Below are positions 1 to 7,531 of a stretch of 38,964 nt of DNA, in pieces. Each line of letters begins with the position of its first letter. The stretch's first letter is position 1. The notes under the pieces are model-generated. The model worked only from the letters and a program-made list of their open reading frames with translations. It made no database searches and had not been told where the DNA came from. This DNA is from Desulfobacterales bacterium (GTDB lineage Bacteria; Desulfobacterota; Desulfobulbia; Desulfobulbales; JAGXFP01). The DNA lies in the NCBI GenBank assembly GCA_024637225.1, contig JAGXFP010000073.1:1-38964 (forward strand), given 5' to 3'. Made by a program: the position numbers and the translations under genes.

Positions 1-71
1 GCCTCCGTCAGGGCGGCCAAAGCAACCTTGGCCTTAAATTTTGCGCTGTGACTTGTTCGGTTTTGCGACAT
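1..71 (-). CDS. IS3-type transposase OrfA, N-terminal fragment (cut by window edge)
   Basis: Reading minus from an ATG at 69-71 gives a start MSQNRTSHSAKFKAKVALAA, which matches the N-terminus of IS3-family OrfA proteins (the helix-turn-helix protein that, with OrfB, makes the transposase). Only about 23 residues lie in the window, so completeness cannot be judged. A strong Shine-Dalgarno (AAGGAGAAGG) sits just upstream at about 75-85. The terminal inverted repeat should lie within the next few tens of bases to the right, but I cannot place it. Confidence 0.75.
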   Translation of the reverse strand, partial: MSQNRTSHSAKFKAKVALAALTE

Positions 72-368
72 GAACCTTCTCCTTATTTGAGTTCGGTTCA
101 TTGCTTACACTCCTGTCTCAAAAACCGCTACCACTTCAGTCACAGTCAAAAGAAAGACAAAATCGGCAAATCTAATTCTTGAATGGGAAAAGTTGGGCGC
201 AGCCGTTTGGGTGAGCCTGCGTATCCTCCACCGGCAGGATGGATGAAACAGTTTCCGGGATCGCTCCTGCTTCGAAAAACAAATGGCTATCGTGGCAGGC
301 AAGCGAGGCCGAGGCAGAATATATCGATGCGGAAGAGGACTCGTTCGGAATTTTCTCAAAAAACCCAT
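72..368. other. Gene-poor stretch between IS fragment and tRNA-Arg
   Basis: About 300 bases with no convincing reading frame. The left part must contain the outer end of the IS element whose orfA starts at 71. The rest is downstream of tRNA-Arg. Short open frames on both strands lack family resemblance and good ribosome binding sites. Confidence 0.5.
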
Positions 369-401
369 AAAAAAAGGACCTACACTTTCGCGTAAGTCCT
401 T
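369..401 (-). terminator. Intrinsic terminator of tRNA-Arg
   Basis: On the minus strand a 12-bp stem (AAGGACTTACGC with GTGTAGGTCCTT, two G-T pairs) closes a GAAA loop and is followed by a run of T. It lies 9 bases past the tRNA CCA end. Confidence 0.9.
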
Positions 402-409
402 GAGTTTTC

Positions 410-486
410 TGGAGCACCCGGCCCGATTCGAACGGGCGACCGCCTGATTCGTAGTCAGGTACTCTATCCAGCTGAGCTACGGGTGC
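410..486 (-). tRNA. tRNA-Arg (ACG)
   Basis: The 77-base minus-strand sequence folds as a cloverleaf. The acceptor is GCACCCG/CGGGTGC with discriminator T and an encoded CCA. The D arm contains TAGCTCAGCTGGATAGAGTA. The anticodon stem CCTGA/TCAGG encloses CTACGAA, so the anticodon is ACG (read as ICG after deamination). The T arm contains GTTCGAATC. Confidence 0.97.
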
Positions 487-501
487 GATATGGAAGGACA
501 C

Positions 502-530
502 TCTATAACTTATAATCCCCGATTCATCAA
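502..530 (-). promoter_or_regulatory. Sigma-70 promoter for tRNA-Arg
   Basis: Minus strand TTGATG, a 17-base spacer and TATAGA. The -10 box ends 16 bases before the tRNA 5' end. Confidence 0.6.
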
Positions 531-564
531 GTCCAAATAATTTTCTCCCTCCCCGCTTCCTTAC

Positions 565-1830
565 TCAATCAGCCTCCTGGAGCCCACGGTTCAGGCCGGC
601 CAGATCGTGGCCGGAAGGGTACTGGAAGACCCGGAGATCGAAGACCGGCAGGGCCGCCAGGACGTGGTCGAAGATATCGGCCTGGATCGCCTCGTAATTG
701 GCCCAGACCTGATCCTTGCTGAAGACGTAAATCTCGACCGGCAGTCCCTGGGGGGTCGGGTCGAGATGGCGGACCAGGAAGGTCATCTCCTGGTTGATCT
801 TGGGATTGTTCCGCAGGGTGGCTAAAAGATAGGCCCGGAACACCCCGATATTGGTCTGCCGCCGGCCGTTGACCTGGCAGGAATCGAGATCGCAGTTGTG
901 CTCCCGGTTGTACTTATCGATTTCGGCCTGTTTGGCGGCGAGATAATCCTTGAGAACTTCGAATTTACCGAACCGGGCCAGCATCTCCTCGTCGCAGAAG
1001 CGGATCGAGTTCATATCGATATAGACGGCCCGCTTGATCCTCCGGCCGCCCGACTCCTGCATGCCCCGCCAGTTTTTGAAGGAATGGGAGACCAGGGCAT
1101 AGGTGGGGATGGTAGTGATCGTCTTGTCCCAGTTTCTGACCTTGACCGTGTGGATCGAGACATCGAACACGTCGCCGTCGGCGCCGAAATCGGGCATCTC
1201 GATCCAGTCGCCGATCCGGACCATATTGTTGGCCGAGATCTGCAGGCTGGCCACGAAACCGAGGATGGTGTCCTTGAAAATCAGGAGGAGCACGGCGGTC
1301 AGTCCGCCGAGGACGCTCATGATCCCCCAGGGCGACCGATCGGCCAGCAGGGCCGCTGCGAAGATCGCCGCCATCACCCAGAGGAAGATATTGAAGACCT
1401 GGACATAGCCCCGGAGGGGGAGATCCTCGGCAATAGTCGAGGAATTGTAGACTTGCAGGGCCGCGTTCAGGAAGCTGTTGAAAATCCTGACCCCCATCAA
1501 CACCAGAAAGACCAGGACCAACCGCCTGATTATCTCGGCGGTCGCTGGCCGGTCCGGGAAGAGCAGGTCAATAATGATGATCGCGGCGATCAGGGGAACG
1601 GCGGCGCCCACCCGGCGGAAGAATTTATGCTTAACCAGGGTGTCGTCCCAGCGGTTACTGCTGCGGTGCACCCCTTTCTCCACCAGGGGGATCAGGAAAC
1701 GGTTGAAAACCCTGGCCGCCAGCAGGGTCGCCAGGATCACGGTCAGCCACATGGCACCGTGAACGGTCAGGTTTATCAGCGGCTCGCTGATTTGATGGGC
1801 CGCGAGCCATTTCTCCAGGAGATTAAACAT
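565..1830 (-). CDS. MscS-family mechanosensitive channel, YbdG-like
   Basis: A 421-residue protein about as long as E. coli YbdG (415). The N-terminal part (about 20-185) has several hydrophobic helices. It leads into the pore-lining helix and MscS beta domain, with GFVASLQISANNMVRIGDWI near residues 190-210 and the following segment rich in V, K and W. The C-terminal 150 residues form the cytoplasmic domain. Channels of this family open under membrane tension and release solutes on osmotic downshift. The start is supported by GGAG seven bases upstream. The gene begins 35 bases after the feoB stop on the same strand, so it is probably the last gene of the feo transcript. A link between the channel and iron uptake is not evident from the sequence. 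Confidence 0.9.
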   Translation of the reverse strand: MFNLLEKWLAAHQISEPLINLTVHGAMWLTVILATLLAARVFNRFLIPLVEKGVHRSSNRWDDTLVKHKFFRRVGAAVPLIAAIIIIDLLFPDRPATAEIIRRLVLVFLVLMGVRIFNSFLNAALQVYNSSTIAEDLPLRGYVQVFNIFLWVMAAIFAAALLADRSPWGIMSVLGGLTAVLLLIFKDTILGFVASLQISANNMVRIGDWIEMPDFGADGDVFDVSIHTVKVRNWDKTITTIPTYALVSHSFKNWRGMQESGGRRIKRAVYIDMNSIRFCDEEMLARFGKFEVLKDYLAAKQAEIDKYNREHNCDLDSCQVNGRRQTNIGVFRAYLLATLRNNPKINQEMTFLVRHLDPTPQGLPVEIYVFSKDQVWANYEAIQADIFDHVLAALPVFDLRVFQYPSGHDLAGLNRGLQEAD

Positions 1831-1865
1831 GGTCCGGCTCCGGTATGTTCATGTTTGCATCCATC

Positions 1866-4097
1866 TCAGCCGCCCAGGCCTAAGGCCCGGCCGAGCTGAT
1901 AGACCCCGGTGGCCAGCAGAAAGGCGAACAGCGTGTTGAAGGCCATCGAAAAGGCCCCCCATTTCCAGGAGCCGGCTTCCTTGATGATGCAGACCACGGT
2001 GACGAAACAGGGCGAATAGAACATGACGAAGAGGATCAGGCTGAAGGCCTTGATCTTGCTCCAGCCGGGATCCTCGGCCAGGGTCCTGGAGAGGGAGGAA
2101 TCCCCCTCTTCCGGAGCAACTTCGCCGAGGGAATAGGCGGTGCCCAGGGTCGAGATAATCACCTCCTTGGCGGCAAACCCGCCGACCAGGGCGATATTGG
2201 TCCGCCAGTCGAAACCGGCCAGCCAGCTGATCCTTTCGAGGCCGCTGCCGACCCGGCCGGCCAGGGAGTGGAGCAGGGCCTCTTCGGCCCGGGCCGCCTC
2301 GATTGCCGCGAGACGAACGTTTAATTCCGGCGGAAATTCGGCCTCAGCCCCATCATCGGCCGCCGCCTCCGGGCCGAGATAATCCGCCACCACCTCCAGG
2401 CGCTGCTCCTGGAAATCCGCCTTTTTCGCCTCGGGCAGGCCGGGAAAGGTCATCGTCGCCCAGATCAGGATCGAGGCGCCGAGGATCACGGTCGCCGCCT
2501 TGCGGATATACTGCCAGGTCTTCTCCCAGGTATGGATGGCCAACCCCCGGAAGGTCGGGAAGCGGTAAGGTGGCAGCTCCATGACGAAGGGGGTCGGCTC
2601 CCCTCTCAGGACCGTGAGGCGCAGGAACTTGGCGACGATCAGGGCCACCGCCCAGGCCAGGAGGGTCAGGAGAAACATGACCTGGGCCCGGTTGCTCGAA
2701 AAAAAGGCGCCGATCATCAGGGCGAGGACCGGCAGCTTGGCCCCGCAGTTCATGAACGGGGCGGTCAACAGGGTGGCCATCCTCTCCCGGGGCGAGCGCA
2801 GGGTCCTGGTGGCCATGACCCCGGGGACCGCGCAGCCGCCGGCAATGCCGCCGGAGATAATATAGGCCATCACCGAACTGCCGTGCAGGCCGAAGATCCG
2901 GAAGACCCGGTCCATCATGAAGGCGACCCGGGCCAGATAGCCGGTATCCTCCAGAATGGCGATCCCGAAGAACATGAACATGATGATCGGCACAAAGCCC
3001 ATCACCCCGCCGACCCCGTCGATGATCCCCGAAATAACCAGGGATTTCAAGTGGCCTTCGGCCATGTGGCGGTCGAGGAAGGCGGACACCGTTCCGAACA
3101 GGGATTCGAGCCAGCCGACCGGCACTTCGCTGTAGGTAAAGGTGAAGTGGTAGAGGCCGAGGAGGACGGCGAGCATAATCAGCGGCCCGAAGACCCGGCT
3201 GGTCAAGACCCGGTCGATCCGGTCCGAGGTGTAGAGCCGGTCTTCGTCGTGGGTATGGGTAACAACCCCCTGGCGCAGGATCGACTTGATGTAGCCGTAG
3301 CGATGGTCGGCGACGATCGCCTCCGGGTAGGTTTCCATGGTCGCCATCAGGTGCTTGCCGACCGCCTCGACCTTGCCCTCCAGGTATTCCGCCACCTCCC
3401 CGAGCCCGTGTTCGGCGGCGAAGCTCCTGCCCCTGGCGACGATCTGATCGTCATTTTCCAGATACTTCAGGGCCAGCCATCTGGGGGCGTAGAGCTCGGT
3501 CAGAAAGGAGTGGGCCGCGATCCGCTCTTCCATCTCGAGGATGGCGTTGTCGATATCCTCGCCGTAGGCGATATGGAGCGGCCGCCAATCCTCATCGGCC
3601 CGGGCGACCTCCTCGACCACCCGCATCAGTTCAGCGACCCCCTCGCCGCTCCGGGCCGAAACCGGGATCACCGGCACCCCCAGCATCTCGGCGAGTTTGC
3701 CGGTTTCGATGGCAATACCCCGGTCCCGGGCCACGTCGATCATGTTCAGGGCGATCACAACCGGCACGCCCATTTCGAGAAACTGGCAGGTCAGATAGAG
3801 GTGGCGCTCCAGGTTGGAGGCATCGGCGATATCGATGACCACCCGGGGCTTCTCGTGGACCAGGAAGTCCCGGGCGACCACCTCCTCGACCGAATAGGCG
3901 GTCAGCGAGTAGGTGCCGGGCAGATCGACGATATTGACCCTGGCCCCTGAGGGGCTGTTATAGACCCCCTCCTTCTTCTCGACCGTAACGCCTGGATAAT
4001 TGCCGACATGCTGCCGGGCCCCGGTCAAGCGGTTGAAGAGGGTGGTCTTGCCGGCGTTGGGGTTGCCGGCCAGGGCTATCTTGAAACTTTTCGGCAT
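1866..4097 (-). CDS. feoB: Ferrous iron transport protein B (FeoB)
   Basis: 743 residues, the usual FeoB length. The cytosolic N-terminal G domain has G1 GNPNAGKTT (about 11-19), G3 DLPGTYS (near 59) and G4 NMID (near 118). A helical regulatory region follows, then the polytopic membrane part with the paired Gate repeats (GGIAGGCAVPGVMATRTLRSPRER and the later GWSKIKAFSLILFVMFYSPC). FeoB imports Fe(II) across the inner membrane, with GTP binding modulating transport. The start is supported by AAGGA seven bases upstream. feoA lies upstream on the same strand, but a 255-base gap carrying repeats separates them, which is unusual for a pair normally only a few bases apart. Confidence 0.98.
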   Translation of the reverse strand: MPKSFKIALAGNPNAGKTTLFNRLTGARQHVGNYPGVTVEKKEGVYNSPSGARVNIVDLPGTYSLTAYSVEEVVARDFLVHEKPRVVIDIADASNLERHLYLTCQFLEMGVPVVIALNMIDVARDRGIAIETGKLAEMLGVPVIPVSARSGEGVAELMRVVEEVARADEDWRPLHIAYGEDIDNAILEMEERIAAHSFLTELYAPRWLALKYLENDDQIVARGRSFAAEHGLGEVAEYLEGKVEAVGKHLMATMETYPEAIVADHRYGYIKSILRQGVVTHTHDEDRLYTSDRIDRVLTSRVFGPLIMLAVLLGLYHFTFTYSEVPVGWLESLFGTVSAFLDRHMAEGHLKSLVISGIIDGVGGVMGFVPIIMFMFFGIAILEDTGYLARVAFMMDRVFRIFGLHGSSVMAYIISGGIAGGCAVPGVMATRTLRSPRERMATLLTAPFMNCGAKLPVLALMIGAFFSSNRAQVMFLLTLLAWAVALIVAKFLRLTVLRGEPTPFVMELPPYRFPTFRGLAIHTWEKTWQYIRKAATVILGASILIWATMTFPGLPEAKKADFQEQRLEVVADYLGPEAAADDGAEAEFPPELNVRLAAIEAARAEEALLHSLAGRVGSGLERISWLAGFDWRTNIALVGGFAAKEVIISTLGTAYSLGEVAPEEGDSSLSRTLAEDPGWSKIKAFSLILFVMFYSPCFVTVVCIIKEAGSWKWGAFSMAFNTLFAFLLATGVYQLGRALGLGG

Positions 4098-4129
4098 ATG
4101 ACTTTCCTTGCAATTTCCGGAACTTATTT

Positions 4130-4295
4130 GAATTTAAGATGGCGTCACAAAAAGTCGCGATCGCCACAAGGTCCTGCAGGCGCAACGAAGCAATCCAGAA
4201 AGAGGTAAACAGAGGAAATACTTGGATTGCTTCGTCGCTACGCTCTTCGCAATGACATGGCAAATCAGTTTTTTTGCGACGTCAACCCGAGACTT
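4130..4295. repeat. Composite intergenic repeat between feoA and feoB
   Basis: The outer parts, gatggcgtcacaaaaagtcg at 4138-4157 and tttttttgcgacgtcaa near 4270-4287, are the two ends of the GATGGCGTCGCAAAAAG repeat family seen elsewhere in the window. Inside lies an inverted pair, cgaagcaatcca near 4186-4197 and tggattgcttcg near 4223-4234, belonging to the TCATTGCGAGGAGCGAAGCG repeat family. It looks like one repeat nested in another. Confidence 0.75.
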
Positions 4296-4352
4296 TTTTT
4301 ACTAGTTTATCAACTAAAATGGCCCGGCCTTTTTTCTCCGGACCGGCTCGAA

Positions 4353-4589
4353 CTAGCCCGCTGCCGGGTCCTCGACCTCGACCTCGATAAAATCCGCTTC
4401 ATTGTTCCGCAAGGTCAGGGTTCCGCCCATTACCCTTAAGGCAACGGGATCGTAGAGGGGGGCGCGGCCCTGAATCTTGATGGTAGTGCCGGGCACCAGG
4501 CCCATCTCCCTGACCCTGCGGCCCAGGTCCCCGGCCACCTTAATCGCGGTGATGGTCCCGGACTGGCCCTTTTCCATATCCCTGAGCAT
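4353..4589 (-). CDS. feoA: Ferrous iron transport protein A (FeoA)
   Basis: A 78-residue SH3-like FeoA domain protein. It begins MLRDMEKGQSGTI and carries the family pattern of G, R and E around residues 20-40 (LGRRVREMGLVPGTTI), ending in an acidic tail. FeoA binds or modulates FeoB at the cytoplasmic face. The start is uncertain. The chosen ATG at 4589 begins where the domain begins, but the best Shine-Dalgarno (GGAGGG) is 16 bases away. A GTG at 4601 lies only 4 bases from it. A longer in-frame extension exists upstream but runs through repeats and is unlikely to be translated. Confidence 0.92.
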   Translation of the reverse strand: MLRDMEKGQSGTITAIKVAGDLGRRVREMGLVPGTTIKIQGRAPLYDPVALRVMGGTLTLRNNEADFIEVEVEDPAAG

Positions 4590-5215
4590 TATACGACCCA
4601 CATTCCCTCCACGCTTTCGGGACCCCGTCCGCGGCGGACGAGTGATCATCCCGTTGTTTCTAATAATCTGGTAAGTTCGCAAAAAAACCAAAATCAAGTC
4701 ATTGCGGGCGCGGCGAAGAATCAGAAACATGCAACCCGCTCATTATCCTGGATTGCTTCGTCGCTGCGCTCCTCGCAATGACGAGGTAAATCATTTTTTG
4801 CGACAACGCCTTCAAATTGACAAACTCTCGAAAAACCGAAAAAACCTTCCTTCGACAGGCTCATGATGAGCGGGGGTAAACTTACAGGCTCAGGGTGAGC
4901 GATGTACATTATACCCACCGGGCATAAGTTTCGTACGAGCAGAGCAGCCCTCAACTCAGCTTTATTGATTTACCAGCTCGTACCGAGCTTGTCGAAGTAC
5001 GCTACATTAAGCTTTGACGGCTTCTGGCGGATTCCTCAGTATTGACAAGTTCGCAAACAACCGGGATTGACCTAATGTCATTTCGACCAGATAGAGAAAT
5101 CTTAATAAGATCAATTAGTTAAAGAACAGGAATTCTCACATGCGTTCGAAATGACAGCCTTTTTTGACTTGCTGCGAATACATCAAAATTAGCGAATCAA
5201 ACATACATTAATAGA
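4590..5215. repeat. Repeat-dense intergenic region
   Basis: No gene is visible. The stretch holds several short repeat types side by side. A TCATTGCGAGGAGCG-type inverted repeat occupies 4698-4782. Two or more pieces of a CTTCGACAGGCTCAGGGTGAGCG type lie near 4855-4905 and 4975-5005. A terminal inverted repeat with TGTCATTTCGACCAGA on the left and TTCGAAATGACA on the right occupies 5076-5157, and its left half recurs inverted at 12141-12170. These are non-coding mobile or REP-like units. Confidence 0.8.
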
Positions 5216-5261
5216 AAAGGCGGCGGCGCGCGTCAACTAAATACTTGGGGTAGCCGCCTTT
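5216..5261 (+). promoter_or_regulatory. 9-bp stem hairpin ahead of the GTPase unit
   Basis: AAAGGCGGC pairs perfectly with GCCGCCTTT across a 28-base loop, followed by a pyrimidine stretch TCTCTCTCCC. It could be a weak terminator for upstream transcripts or part of the 5' leader of the small ORF at 5324. Confidence 0.4.
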
Positions 5262-5297
5262 CTCTCTCCCGAGCGCCTGCCGGCCCCGCTTTTTTAG

Positions 5298-5323
5298 CCT
5301 TTTAAAAGGAGGATAAAGGTTAT
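5298..5323 (+). promoter_or_regulatory. Ribosome binding site inside a 12-bp palindrome
   Basis: AAAAGGAGG (5304-5312) is a near-perfect Shine-Dalgarno. Its first part is the right half of the palindrome CCTTTTAAAAGG (5298-5309), which could pair with itself and restrict ribosome access. A second AAAGG lies four bases before the ATG at 5324. Confidence 0.5.
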
Positions 5324-5437
5324 ATGATTAAAAAAAACCGCCGATTCAAGCGGCAAGAGCCGCGCAGGCGGGCCGCCATCAGCTTAACCTTGGCAACGGG
5401 GCATTCCCGAACTCCGCGCAAAAAGGGGAAATCATGA
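5324..5437 (+). CDS. Short basic ORF overlapping the GTPase start (37 aa)
   Basis: ATG at 5324 follows a strong Shine-Dalgarno and opens a 37-codon frame whose TGA (5435-5437) overlaps the ATG of the downstream GTPase (ATGA), the classic arrangement for translational coupling. The peptide begins MIKKNRRFKRQEPRRRAA and has 14 Lys/Arg residues. I recognise no family with certainty. The RxxxR element (R10-R14) followed by a short hydrophobic run resembles the first strand of a PilZ domain, so it may be a truncated PilZ protein. It may also serve only as a leader that delivers ribosomes to the GTPase. Confidence 0.5.
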   Translation: MIKKNRRFKRQEPRRRAAISLTLATGHSRTPRKKGKS

Positions 5438-6783
5438 CCGAAGCACAGAAATTGCAGGTTGAAATCCAGAAAAAGGCGATGGATAAACTGGCGCCGCTGT
5501 TCAACCGCTATAGCATGAGCGTCGATTATCTGGAACCGGCCCTTAAATGGAAATCCATGGTTCTGATCCTGGGCAATTTTTCCTCGGGCAAATCGACATT
5601 AATCAACGAAATCTTCGATACCGAAATCCAGCGGACCGGCCAGTCGCCGACCGATGATTCCTTCACCGTACTGACCGCACCGGAAAAAGGGGCGGAGCCC
5701 CGGGAGATTCCCGGTTCAAGCCTGATCAACGACGAGCGCCTACCCTTTACCTCCTTCAAAAAATACGGCGAACAATTCGCCGCTCATTTCTCGATGAAAC
5801 AATTCAATTCCCCCCAGCTGGAGGACATGGCGATAATCGACAGCCCAGGCATGCTGGACGCTGTTTCCGAAAAGGACCGGGGCTATAACTACAACGGGGT
5901 GATCGGTGACCTGGCCAGACTGGCCGACCTAGTGGTGCTGATGTTCGACCCTCACAAGGCCGGAACCATCCGTGAGGTCTATGAAACTATCAGGAATACC
6001 CTGCCCGGCAATTCCGGCGAGGATCGGCTTATCTTTGTGATGAGCCGCATCGACGAATGCGACAGCCCGGCCGACCTGGTCCGCTCCTACGGCGCGCTCT
6101 GCTGGAATCTTTCCCAGATGACCGGCCGCAAGGATATACCCCGCATATTCCTGACCTATTCGCCAAACCTCTCCAGCTCCCCGGAATCCATGGCGGCGTG
6201 GACCACCGAACGCGCCGAATTAAAAGAAAAGATCCTGGGCGCCCCGAAAATGCGGGTCAACCATATTCTCCAGCATATCGACAAACAGGCCCATGAACTG
6301 CGGATGGTGATTGAAGCTCTCGCTTCTTTCAGCCTGCTGGGGAGGCAGCTCCTGAGGAGAACCGGACGTCTGGCGCTGATCACCGCCCTGTTTGTCTTCC
6401 TGTTTCTGGATGTTATAATCCGCGAATTCACCGGCCTACCGGAAACGACCCTGATTTCCTCGCTGCTGTCCGGCACCACCGGCTGGGCCAACCTGCTGAT
6501 TCCGAGCCTCGGCGGGGTCGGCGTCCTCACCCTCTTCGCCCTGTTCTTTTCAAGATTTCAATTTTCCCGTCTGAAAGAAAAGGCGGTCGCCCACCCCGAA
6601 GAACTTATCGAGCTCGACACCGAATACCGCCGCCAGCTGTGGAAACAGGTCGCTCCCCATATCGAATTCATGTTAAAAAAAGCGGGGTCCCGGGAAATAT
6701 TTGCCGGGCATCACAGTACTCTACGGAAAATCGACCGCTTTATCGAAGGCGACTTACAGGATTATTACCAAAAAACCTCCTAG
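5434..6783 (+). CDS. Dynamin-superfamily GTPase, EHD-like, with C-terminal membrane hairpin
   Basis: 449 residues. G1 is GNFSSGKST (47-55), switch I lies in SPTDDSF (71-77), and G3 is DSPG (136-139). The segment after G3, with RGYNYNGV and LVVLMFDPHKAG (to about 177), and the later VRSYGALCWNLSQM (216-229) closely parallel eukaryotic EHD ATPases (RGYDF, LLFDAHK, RVYGALMWSLGK). The usual G4 NKxD is replaced by SRID (204-207). Instead of an EH domain, two hydrophobic segments (about 311-332 and 352-372) are followed by a charged tail, so the protein is probably anchored in the inner membrane. Family members remodel membranes, and the role here is unknown. The start is supported by AAGGGGAAATC directly upstream. 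The coding frame overlaps the stop of the 37-codon ORF by 4 bases. Confidence 0.85.
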   Translation: MTEAQKLQVEIQKKAMDKLAPLFNRYSMSVDYLEPALKWKSMVLILGNFSSGKSTLINEIFDTEIQRTGQSPTDDSFTVLTAPEKGAEPREIPGSSLINDERLPFTSFKKYGEQFAAHFSMKQFNSPQLEDMAIIDSPGMLDAVSEKDRGYNYNGVIGDLARLADLVVLMFDPHKAGTIREVYETIRNTLPGNSGEDRLIFVMSRIDECDSPADLVRSYGALCWNLSQMTGRKDIPRIFLTYSPNLSSSPESMAAWTTERAELKEKILGAPKMRVNHILQHIDKQAHELRMVIEALASFSLLGRQLLRRTGRLALITALFVFLFLDVIIREFTGLPETTLISSLLSGTTGWANLLIPSLGGVGVLTLFALFFSRFQFSRLKEKAVAHPEELIELDTEYRRQLWKQVAPHIEFMLKKAGSREIFAGHHSTLRKIDRFIEGDLQDYYQKTS

Positions 6784-6807
6784 TATCGTGTCAAGGATGA
6801 AATATGT

Positions 6808-6924
6808 AATATCGCGCCGCAATTTTTCATGCATGTAAGGCATGACTTCGGGAGCATAGGCGCGTTTTGTATCGGAAGCCGCAACCCCATTCGGCACGTA
6901 AAAAATAACAAGCTATGCGATATT
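6808..6924. repeat. Repeat family B, copy 1
   Basis: A roughly 120-base unit bounded by aatatcgc and its inverted copy gcgatatt. Internal landmarks shared with the copies at 8966 and 12924 are GGAAGCCGCAAC followed by TCGGCACGTAAAAAATAAC and then a terminal ATGCGA. It lies just after the GTPase stop. Confidence 0.7.
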
Positions 6925-7379
6925 TTAGGGGTTTACGGGCACTAAGTCTTGAGCCCGGATTACCCGACCGAACTCCGCCTCCTGCCGTTGCTCTCCCGGC
7001 CGCGCCCCCTCTTCCGCCCCTGGCATACCGAAACATGGCATCTCCCGGTTTTCCTAAACCTGCCAACCTATATTTGGATGATTTCATCCCGCTGTTTTTA
7101 CCGCTTCCCAGCCAGCAATTTTTTATTTTCAGCGCCTTAAAAAAAAATCCTATGCAAGTTCAATAGCTTGAATAGAAAACGGAGCAATTAGGCGTAAAAA
7201 GGAGATATTGAGAGTAAAAACGCGTTTAAACATTTTATTACCCATGTAAACCCCATAACTTCCCTTCATAACCCCACATAATCATATGCTTTTTCAAAGC
7301 ACCCCGAAAAAACCTTGCAAATATAGGCTGTTAGGCAGGTTCTCCAGCGCAACTCCGCCTCCTGCGGGGTATTTCCAGC

Positions 7380-7388
7380 TGTTGATAA
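7380..7388 (-). promoter_or_regulatory. DnaA box-like site
   Basis: TGTTGATAA on the plus strand reads TTATCAACA on the minus strand, one base from the TTATCCACA consensus. It sits 38 bases before the -35 element of the proposed dnaA promoter, a natural place for autoregulation. Confidence 0.5.
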
Positions 7389-7425
7389 CTTTTCGGGCTT
7401 AACGAAAAATCACCCCAAACTAGTT

Positions 7426-7454
7426 TTGACTGTTTGAGCCAATTTCAACACAAT
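7426..7454 (+). promoter_or_regulatory. Candidate dnaA promoter
   Basis: TTGACT, a 17-base spacer and CACAAT. The -35 box is good and the -10 box is weak. It would give a 5' leader of about 70 bases. Confidence 0.45.
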
Positions 7455-7531
7455 GCCAAACACTGATCCGGGAGATTTTTTACTATCCCCAAGATCCAAA
7501 ATTATAAACATATTTGAGATTGTTTTAGCTT

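Larger units (their letters stand above)
6925..7531. other. Long non-coding region upstream of dnaA, possible origin or control region
   Basis: No gene is convincing over about 600 bases. The part from 7100 to 7330 is AT-rich. One good DnaA-box-like site (TTATCAACA on the minus strand, 7380-7388) lies just upstream of the proposed dnaA promoter. A 15-base direct repeat, AACTCCGCCTCCTGC, occurs at about 6970 and 7351. Position next to dnaA and AT-richness suggest an origin or dnaA autoregulation, but I do not see the cluster of DnaA boxes that would settle it. Confidence 0.35.

Noticed and set aside
898..1899. 333-codon open frame on the plus strand
   Set aside because: It is opposite the MscS-type gene, is rich in D, H, Q, P and G as antisense frames of GC-rich genes are, and has no family resemblance.
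2532..3950. 472-codon open frame on the plus strand
   Set aside because: Antisense of feoB with a skewed composition (G, D, H, P, Q). FeoB is unmistakable on the other strand.
3958..4263. 101-codon open frame on the minus strand beginning with HCEERSDEAI
   Set aside because: Translated repeat followed by an out-of-frame reading of the feoB start.
4098..4352. Riboswitch or Fur box between feoA and feoB
   Set aside because: No known riboswitch core and no clear Fur-type 19-bp inverted repeat. The structure is explained by the nested repeats.
4721..4954. 77-codon open frame on the minus strand
   Set aside because: It consists of translated repeat sequence (HCEERSDEAIQ is a typical artefact of the TCATTGCGAGGAGCG repeat).
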